Positions 63,507 through 64,000 of a stretch of 64,000 bases of DNA are shown in pieces. The notes under the pieces were generated by a model, which did not search any database, was not told where the DNA came from, and was given only the letters and a program-made list of their open reading frames with translations. A program made the position numbers and the translations under genes. Position 1 is the stretch's first letter, and each line of letters opens with the position of its first letter. The stretch is taken from assembly GCF_003651185.1 (NCBI RefSeq), contig NZ_RCDC01000007.1, positions 186,001 to 250,000 of the forward strand, given 5' to 3'. Origin of the DNA: Stenotrophomonas rhizophila (lineage in GTDB: Bacteria; Pseudomonadota; Gammaproteobacteria; Xanthomonadales; Xanthomonadaceae).

Positions 63507-64000
63507 ATGAAACGCATCCTGGCACTCTGTGCCGGCGTTGCCGTGGCCGTGATGTCTCCGGTGCGCGCTGCCACGCCTGTCGATTTTGCCCCACTGTCCT
63601 CCCTCATCGAACAGACCAAGGCGGCCACGGGCCTGCCTTCGGGTACCGCCGTCGTGGTGGTGAAGGGCGGCAAGGTGATCCATGAAGGCTACTACGGTCT
63701 CGCGGATATCGGGACCGGCACGCCGGTCACGGCTGACACTGTCTTCTACATCGCCTCGGCGACCAAGCCGTTCTTCGCGCTGAACGCCCTGCAGAAGCAG
63801 GGCGCCGGCGAGCTCGACATGGCGATGTCACTCCAGCAGATGTTTCCGCAAACACGCTTCGATGGCCTGGACGCCGAGGCGATCACCGTCCGCGATCTGC
63901 TCACGCACACTGCCGGCGTGGACAACACCGCCCTGGTCTGGGCCACCGCCTTCAGCGGCGTGCACGACAGCGCCTCGCGGCGGGCGCTGGTGGCGGGAAC
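63507..64000 (+). CDS. Exported serine hydrolase, beta-lactamase/PBP4-like fold (partial)
   Basis: The first 164 codons of a serine hydrolase, cut by the window edge. A signal peptide (1-22, ending VRAAT) precedes the active-site tetrad Ser84-Ala-Thr-Lys87 in YIASATKPFF. The TVRDLLTHTAG segment (about 131-141) is typical of class C-like esterases and D-aminopeptidases of the beta-lactamase superfamily. Antibiotic hydrolysis is not implied. 54 bases separate it from the small membrane gene upstream. Confidence 0.88.
   Translation, partial: MKRILALCAGVAVAVMSPVRAATPVDFAPLSSLIEQTKAATGLPSGTAVVVVKGGKVIHEGYYGLADIGTGTPVTADTVFYIASATKPFFALNALQKQGAGELDMAMSLQQMFPQTRFDGLDAEAITVRDLLTHTAGVDNTALVWATAFSGVHDSASRRALVAG

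Noticed and set aside
63507..64000. True beta-lactamase
   Set aside because: The SxxK and HTAG motifs fit the wider serine hydrolase superfamily; the C-terminal KTG region is outside the window, so resistance cannot be claimed.

Overview
The window is about 66-67% GC and gene-dense. It looks like a chromosomal segment of a Xanthomonadaceae gammaproteobacterium, most likely Stenotrophomonas or a close relative. Three lineage marks support this: a fused aspartate kinase/diaminopimelate decarboxylase (lysAC), the MurD2-MurL route for D-glutamate in peptidoglycan, and GTAG-headed palindromes of the SMAG type between genes. I see no prophage, IS element, CRISPR array, tRNA or rRNA. The first gene (DUF3108 protein) and the last gene (serine hydrolase) are cut by the window edges.

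Layout. 0-6 kb: purM, a membrane gene, purN and a DUF3108 gene in one direction; DUF2066, PerM-like and hda in the other. 6-8 kb: amgK-murU, cell-wall sugar recycling. 8-13 kb: a stress membrane protein, an M20 peptidase, comEA, a large array of GGA hairpins, two L,D-transpeptidase-type proteins and HutD. 13-25.4 kb: two iron-acquisition blocks. One is TonB receptor, PepSY, DUF2271, DUF4198, ApbE and a membrane flavoreductase. The other is piuA, piuC and a Sel1 protein. Three Fur-box-like sites lie in front of these units. 25.4-32.1 kb: a SUF Fe-S operon (Rrf2 regulator, sufB, LprI-like, sufC, sufD, sufS), followed by a GNAT/Rieske pair. 32-39 kb: SET-domain methyltransferase, PfpI-type protein, small envelope proteins, an HU protein with a histone H1-like tail, OsmC, amidohydrolase, PhzF. 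39-47.4 kb: lysAC, murL, murD2, SMI1/KNR4, dienelactone hydrolase, ispB. 47.6-60.8 kb: a starch/maltodextrin locus (GH13 glucosidase, TonB receptor, GH97, six-hairpin glycosidase, MFS transporter, exported GH13 amylase). An identical 15-bp near-palindrome stands before each of its promoters. 60.8-64 kb: GNAT, SseB-like protein, an ECF sigma/anti-sigma pair with a scrambled 3' end, a small membrane protein, and a serine hydrolase.

The strongest unexplained signal lies just after comEA, at about 10.15-10.50 kb. It is roughly 300 bases with about 18 GGA triplets, ten of them AGGA. Many sit in the loop of a perfect short hairpin, and a rho-independent terminator carrying another AGGAT loop ends the run. 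This is the architecture of CsrB/RsmY/RsmZ RNAs that titrate CsrA/RsmA. The comEA leader has an AGGA loop over its Shine-Dalgarno, and a GacA-box-like palindrome lies upstream. I read it as a CsrA-sponge RNA made from, or next to, the comEA transcript.

Other points worth attention are a near-flavinylation motif in the iron-regulated DUF2271 protein, the shared maltodextrin operator, two proline-rich single-pass proteins that each precede a Fur-linked TonB receptor, a SET methyltransferase near a lysine-tailed HU protein, and an M1-aminopeptidase fragment fused out of frame to an anti-sigma gene.
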